Source of the DNA: an uncultured Alphaproteobacteria bacterium
GTDB lineage: Bacteria > Pseudomonadota > Alphaproteobacteria > RF32 > CAG-239
Direction: 5' to 3'
Length of the DNA stretch: 64,000 nt
Assembly: GCA_944390455.1 (NCBI GenBank)
Contig: CALXPU010000002.1
Coordinates: forward strand, 92,246-156,245
The position numbers and the translations under genes are program-made. Below the pieces are notes generated by a model. It was not told the origin of the DNA, did no database searches, and saw nothing but the letters and a program-made list of their open reading frames with translations. Shown in pieces: positions 62,301 to 64,000 of this stretch (position 1 is its first letter; each line of letters opens with the position of its first letter).

Positions 62301-63029
62301 ACAAATATATCCGCCGTTTTCGCAGACGTTTTGATTTGTAAAGGCTGTGGTGTTATTACAAGCATAGGTGCATCTGTAACAATTATCTTCACCAGCCGCA
62401 CCATCTATAACTTCGCTGTCTACTTTAGTAAATGTTCCATCTTGGCATCTTTGGATTGAGGTTCCTGGGGCACATGTTTTGGCAACGCATTTGCCGCAAG
62501 AAACACCATCAACTTCTCCATTGTTGATGACATCCCAACCATTTGCTCCTTGAGAGCCACAGTCTGTCGGTGTTTGAATTGCGGTATCATAACCAGTCGG
62601 ACATCCATTTTCAGGATCTTTGTCATCATCATCGTCATCAAATAAAAAGTATGCACCAGCAGCGCCTGCACCTAATAACCACCATGCAGCCGGATGTATT
62701 TTGGTCTTTTCACCGGCGATGACGGCACATATTGGATCATCATCATCGTGGCAAGCTACTTTTGTACTGGCTCCAAATTTTAATAAAAGAGCATAAGCAT
62801 TGCGGTCTTGCGCCTTTTGTGCAAGGCATAAAGCTGTGTTCTTATTGCGATCTTGTAGGTTTATGTAACGCTTAAATTGTTGTAATCTTGTTATATTTCC
62901 AGTTCTTGCCCAATCATATAGGTGAGCAGGGGTTAATCTGGTGGCAGCTTCGGCTGTTCCAATGCATAAACTGCAGAGAAAACCTATAATTCCTAATCCA
63001 AAACTAACACGTCTTTTTATTTTATTCAT
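56316..63029 (-). CDS. Giant Cys-rich autotransporter with N-terminal ankyrin repeats
   Basis: 2237 residues. Signal peptide 1-28 (ends TAEA). Residues 30-100 form two ankyrin-like repeats (LTPAHLYDWARTGNITRLQQ, NTALCLAQKAQDRNAYALLL). A hydrophobic WWLLGAGAAGAYFLF and an Asp run lie at about 118-135. Residues about 135-1585 are tandem Cys-rich modules: CxxGY-type headers, GW...GGKxCGKC, YxCTYxC, GGYxCT and CWKR/CYRR, with many Cys. Residues about 1589-1880 form a beta-helix passenger with repeated NAYGIYxxxGxxxTNxGxI units. Residues about 1965-2237 are the autotransporter barrel ending KYKF. GAGGAG precedes the start, and a promoter and terminator frame the gene. It is probably a surface adhesin; the ligand is unknown. 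Confidence 0.9.
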   Translation of the reverse strand: MNKIKRRVSFGLGIIGFLCSLCIGTAEAATRLTPAHLYDWARTGNITRLQQFKRYINLQDRNKNTALCLAQKAQDRNAYALLLKFGASTKVACHDDDDPICAVIAGEKTKIHPAAWWLLGAGAAGAYFLFDDDDDDKDPENGCPTGYDTAIQTPTDCGSQGANGWDVINNGEVDGVSCGKCVAKTCAPGTSIQRCQDGTFTKVDSEVIDGAAGEDNCYRCTYACNNTTAFTNQNVCENGGYICTSVSENGQTCYRRTGSEKCPIEYPSAEPCTPSGNGYTTSETSQQVGDTTCYKCAYSCASGWTAGKCPAGKTCEEITLPDNSGTCYRNAQCPTDYPYTSEATCTTGGYTCTESAPGSGCWKRTGDEQCPAGFSTDYQSVADCGDGSVGANGWDFTFNGQSGGKVCGKCTAKKCPTDSSTNPTCSDGTYTSGSAVASDNYAGDEQCYTCEYKCNNTTAFADQGTCQAGGYICTSVSENGQTCYRRTGSEKCPIEYPSEEPCTPSGNGYTTSETSQQVGDTTCYKCAYSCASGWTAGKCPAGKTCEEITLPDSSGTCYRNAQCPSDYPYTDENTCTTGGYTCTESAPGSGCWKRTGDEQCPAGFSTDYQSVADCGDGSVGANGWNFTSNGQSGGKVCGKCTAKSCPTDSSTSQTCKTGTYTSGTAVASSNYAGDEQCYTCEYKCNNTQGYTSQDICQTGGYICTTVEENGVTCYRRSGSEDCPAGYPDTTPCSGGTGYTYSQDQTTVGDKTCYKCTYSCASSWNSGSCPSGKTCTNEITLPDNSGKCYLDAKCPSDYPFTDQTTCENGGYTCTESASGSGCWKRSGSEKCPTGYDTAIQDPTDCGVGGAAGWKVETNGQSGGESCGKCVALQCDTGTTTCEPAGTGFTLTQKENGDYNGNTPCLTCSYACASNYYTTENECTNNGSYQCTSVTNHSITCWLRGEPEQCETGSTQYQSVDDCGDTGSKGWSYTSSGMSGTLKCGICSELTCNSGYSTAYPNAASCGKLEGWTYDQDETRFAGDAVCGKCTMKDCPKGSTTTICKAGTYTKIVSQNTTGYHGEEACYACTYACNGTTAFSDQGTCQTGGYTCSQVYENGQTCWLRGTPSQCPDGYTQGLENCTGKSHPEGWTYSSNGQSGGKVCGKCEPKSCETGSTSNTSVNSCGDGANPEGWDFTTNGYSGDSACGVCTPRTCDTGSTSITSVTDCGTSGANGWTMTTVDYAGDTKCNECKAKTCPGDSSTSQTCTQGTYTKGTAVASSNYAGNSQCYTCEYTCNGTTGYSDNSSCTSGGYTCTSVRENGQTCYRRTGSQSCPIEYPSETACSGGTGYTFSQSTTTVGDKTCYKCTYSCASGWNSGSCPTGYTCSTISSPIQCYQKTGCSSEYPYTSQSSCQEGGYNCTESFSGSGCWKRNSASNCPSGYSTSYQSVSDCGSTGINGWKFSSSGTSGGKTCGKCEAKSCSTGSINPSCSGNSYASGTATGTDSYSGNQECEICSYSCNNSTGFTTCPTGMICGQDSTSKCYYKTGCDSSHGYVDAGNTCACDNKYKFSSCPSTAKSCETTTCNGKYAIAQCKDGYQLENYDCVSAGGMSVNNIIRSNQTAINQDITGSEDGYGMKDTASIENGTNIVTGTTGSIELNHYGSGTAYGMYGASSGSVTNETGATIKIHSYNGGNAVGMYTNVGGKITNAGTIEITGNAENAYGIYGEGQNTITNSGDISVEGKNAYGIYVKDGTGTTVTNEEGASITVNSDENGQAHGIYIDQNALDAKVNNYGTITINGEVKEGQSGITLNGAELHNYSRMAFSGAADLNAMDGKIYLEDGGVYEAESLEGELNVGTSTVMGGNQDTYIQEGSLQVSDTDGLELASESALFTANKQQNADGSYDVVMNRRNFNEFTDNASLSSYLEQNYKDGNLEGMFDEIKGAGDEQSTQSNIADQAGLNTMLNFADENFQVIRSLNRNMADTILKPSDEPYRVVAGYDNYNLETDSKGLLSGYDLSSNSMYTFGDKRLNNKNRLGLGIGYTKLSTSYDDGGDRDLNIVNIFVPYLHKFSDNLRLASIASVGYGWGEYDRGSERDSDITDIFYGLTNELRYTIDLNGFAELEPALMLNALGYSEEGFDEGSEGLRTKRTNNLSVEGGVGLFLKKNVKMEKYGKLGFKIGGVYYHEFATPYDKIQAQHNGANGWYYINDYANLYQRDRAVLEAAVDYEYKDISLYAKYNYLIQKNDPQLFDLGVKYKF
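61081..61620. repeat. Internal repeat A of the autotransporter gene
   Basis: Matches 61771-62310 with an offset of exactly 690 bases (230 codons). Identity is highest at 61441-61620, where only a few bases differ over 180. Confidence 0.9.
61771..62310. repeat. Internal repeat B of the autotransporter gene
   Basis: Second copy of the 690-base-period block; the frame is kept, so unequal crossing over would add or remove whole protein modules. Confidence 0.9.
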
Positions 63030-63336
63030 ACGTATCTCCTCTGTCCTATTTTTTATTTATTTTTCTAGGACGATATGTTTTTTGTGCACAAAAACCGGCG
63101 CATATGATACACCTTGCAACTTTTCTAGCATATAAAATCTTATTTGTAAAGATGTTTTTTTGTATAACATTCGCTTTTTAAAGTCTAAATGCAAAAAAAA
63201 TCAATATTTATTAATCTTTAATTAACCTTTTAGTTTACAAGGTGCGAATCGATTTTAATATTGTTAAGGAATTGGTAACTATTGAGGAAGATATTTTGTC
63301 ATTTATTTGGACAAAAATGGATTGTAGAAACGAATT
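63030..63336. other. AT-rich gap between SH3 gene and autotransporter
   Basis: About 307 bases without a gene. It holds the autotransporter ribosome site (GAGGAG) and a candidate promoter (63150-63122). The remainder is AT-rich with a short imperfect dyad around 63240-63300 (TGGTAACT, AATATTG). I see no ORF or RNA gene. Confidence 0.6.
63122..63150 (-). promoter_or_regulatory. Candidate promoter of the autotransporter
   Basis: On the minus strand TTTACA (63150-63145), 17 bases, TAGAAA (63127-63122), giving a leader of about 85 bases. Confidence 0.5.
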
Positions 63337-63828
63337 TTAATCGATTATTTCGCCTTTTTTAATACCATATAATATACTTCTTTGCATCCAACCTTCTATT
63401 TTGTTTTCAAATTCAAGCTGGCAAAATGATGGACCGCATTTCTTTATTTTTGCAACAACACCATTTTCTGCACGGGCAATAACGTCTGAGTTTAAACTGT
63501 CTTTTTCGTATACGTTGTTTTCACCTTGCTCAATGATAAGTGCGTAACGAGTATTGGTTAGAAGGTTTTTACGTATCCATGTTTCTGTGCCTTCGTAATC
63601 TCTGATTTTACGCCACTGATCATATTCTGCGATGATTTCTACAGGATGATTTTGTTGTTGGTAAATCCATTCTATCGGATAACGAATATTTGGACCGGAA
63701 CGAGCATTTACTTTATCTGCACGCATGGCCACAAAACGAGTTTCTTCAGGTGATAATTCGTGTATGGTGACAGCATTGGCGTTTAACGTTATGATAAAGC
63801 TTAAAAGTGTTAAGATAAATACTCGCAT
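63337..63828 (-). CDS. Periplasmic SH3-domain protein
   Basis: Signal peptide 1-19 (ends NANA). Residues about 30-90 form a bacterial SH3 domain (ADKVNARSGPNIRYPIEWIY, RKIRDYEGTETWIRKNLL) of the type common in alphaproteobacteria (COG3807-like). A second SH3-like unit with a Cys pair (KKCGPSFCQLEFENKIEGWM) fills the C-terminal half. Such proteins are thought to bind peptidoglycan or envelope partners. A hydrophobic-strand region between the two units (YALIIEQGENNVY) belongs to the second unit. It lies between the two autotransporter copies on the same strand. Confidence 0.86.
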   Translation of the reverse strand: MRVFILTLLSFIITLNANAVTIHELSPEETRFVAMRADKVNARSGPNIRYPIEWIYQQQNHPVEIIAEYDQWRKIRDYEGTETWIRKNLLTNTRYALIIEQGENNVYEKDSLNSDVIARAENGVVAKIKKCGPSFCQLEFENKIEGWMQRSILYGIKKGEIID

Positions 63829-63937
63829 TTTTTCCTCAATTCTCTTATTCTGTTTTCAGTCTAGAGAGTAGGGGTTAAAAAAAGTTTAAGTTTGTGGAAA
63901 AAGTCGGGAGCTTTTTTTATGACAGGGAAGAAGATGC

Positions 63938-63972
63938 AAATAAAGCCAAGCAATTAGAGCTTGGCTTTATTT
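63938..63972 (-). terminator. Terminator of the second autotransporter copy
   Basis: The same 14-bp stem as at 56263-56297, 19 bases after the stop codon at 63991. Confidence 0.9.
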
Positions 63973-63990
63973 TTTTGTTTGAAGTTCAGG

Positions 63991-64000
63991 CTAGAACTTG
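63991..64000 (-). CDS. 3' end of a second autotransporter gene, cut by window end
   Basis: On the minus strand the last visible bases encode Lys-Phe-stop, as at the end of the 2237-aa autotransporter, and the flank is near-identical. Only ten bases are inside the window, so the rest of the gene cannot be judged. Confidence 0.6.

Larger units (their letters stand above)
63900..64000. repeat. Direct repeat, copy 2
   Basis: Matches 56220-56325 apart from a 5-base shortening. The left half of the pepF terminator hairpin is missing here, so the shared block starts inside that hairpin. Confidence 0.92.

Noticed and set aside
58300..62640. Regular repeats that could suggest a CRISPR array
   Set aside because: The repeats are protein-coding, in frame, of variable length and without unique spacers of constant size.
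56954..62671. Many open frames of 60-130 codons on both strands inside the autotransporter gene
   Set aside because: They arise from the repetitive Cys-rich coding sequence read in other frames; they repeat with the same 690-base period and have no start signals of their own.
1..64000. Search for tRNA genes, rRNA, insertion sequences, integrases and attachment sites
   Set aside because: Nothing convincing was found by eye; no transposase or recombinase motifs and no cloverleaf sequences were recognised.

Overview
The window is about 64 kb of AT-rich DNA, densely coded on both strands. It reads as the chromosome of an alphaproteobacterium, most likely a fermentative, host- or gut-associated lineage (RF32-like or Rhodospirillales-like; this placement is inference). 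Support comes from a GapR (DUF2312) gene, an IHF-beta/LapA/AccD cluster, a stand-alone EIIA(Man)-HPr phosphotransfer pair, an alphaproteobacterial-type SH3 periplasmic protein and an lptF-lptD-surA-rsmA cluster. Pyruvate kinase, bifunctional AdhE and an L-lactate dehydrogenase lie within 7 kb, which points to mixed lactate/ethanol fermentation. No rRNA, tRNA, insertion sequence, integrase or CRISPR array was seen.

Layout. 1-8 kb: a 5'-truncated unknown gene, two unknown minus-strand genes, a Xaa-Pro aminopeptidase and prmA, then a lipoprotein, a rhodanese, rnhB, a DHFR-like gene and a membrane protein. 8-16 kb: an orphan small gene, ftsH, a candidate structured RNA with its own promoter and terminator, a phosphotransfer operon that ends in a DNA methyltransferase, and a PAS protein without a kinase domain. 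16-20 kb: tsaB, ihfB-lapA-accD, two small secreted proteins, grpE. 20-22.5 kb: three tandem paralogous genes of unknown function, each with its own promoter, leader and terminator. 22.6-28 kb: LPS transport and outer-membrane biogenesis (lptF, lptD, surA, rsmA), then gapR. 28.6-38 kb: pyk, adhE, a membrane-anchored GT8 glycosyltransferase, ldh, acpP-fabF-mltG. 38-46 kb: a phosphatase, polA, an Ala/Lys-rich unknown protein, a class A PBP and small unknown genes. 46-53 kb: a GT-C-like membrane protein, the dTDP-L-rhamnose operon (rfbA-C-D-B) and a DUF2207 protein. 53-56 kb: a single-domain GlmU-like nucleotidyltransferase, a small membrane protein and pepF. 56-64 kb: a 2237-residue Cys-rich autotransporter, an SH3 protein and the 3' end of a second autotransporter copy at the window edge.

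How the genes work together. Much of the window serves the cell envelope: LPS export (LptF/LptD), outer-membrane protein folding (SurA), peptidoglycan synthesis (PBP, MltG), rhamnose donor synthesis, fatty-acid elongation (AccD, AcpP, FabF) and a very large surface adhesin-like protein. Housekeeping genes usually have clear Shine-Dalgarno sites. The orphan small genes at 8.1 kb and 20.2-22.4 kb do not.

The least explained features are the tandem 20-22 kb family with a conserved six-codon frame overlapping each start, the structured RNA upstream of ftsH, the repeat-built autotransporter with a second copy next door, and a DNA polymerase I whose proofreading motifs look lost.
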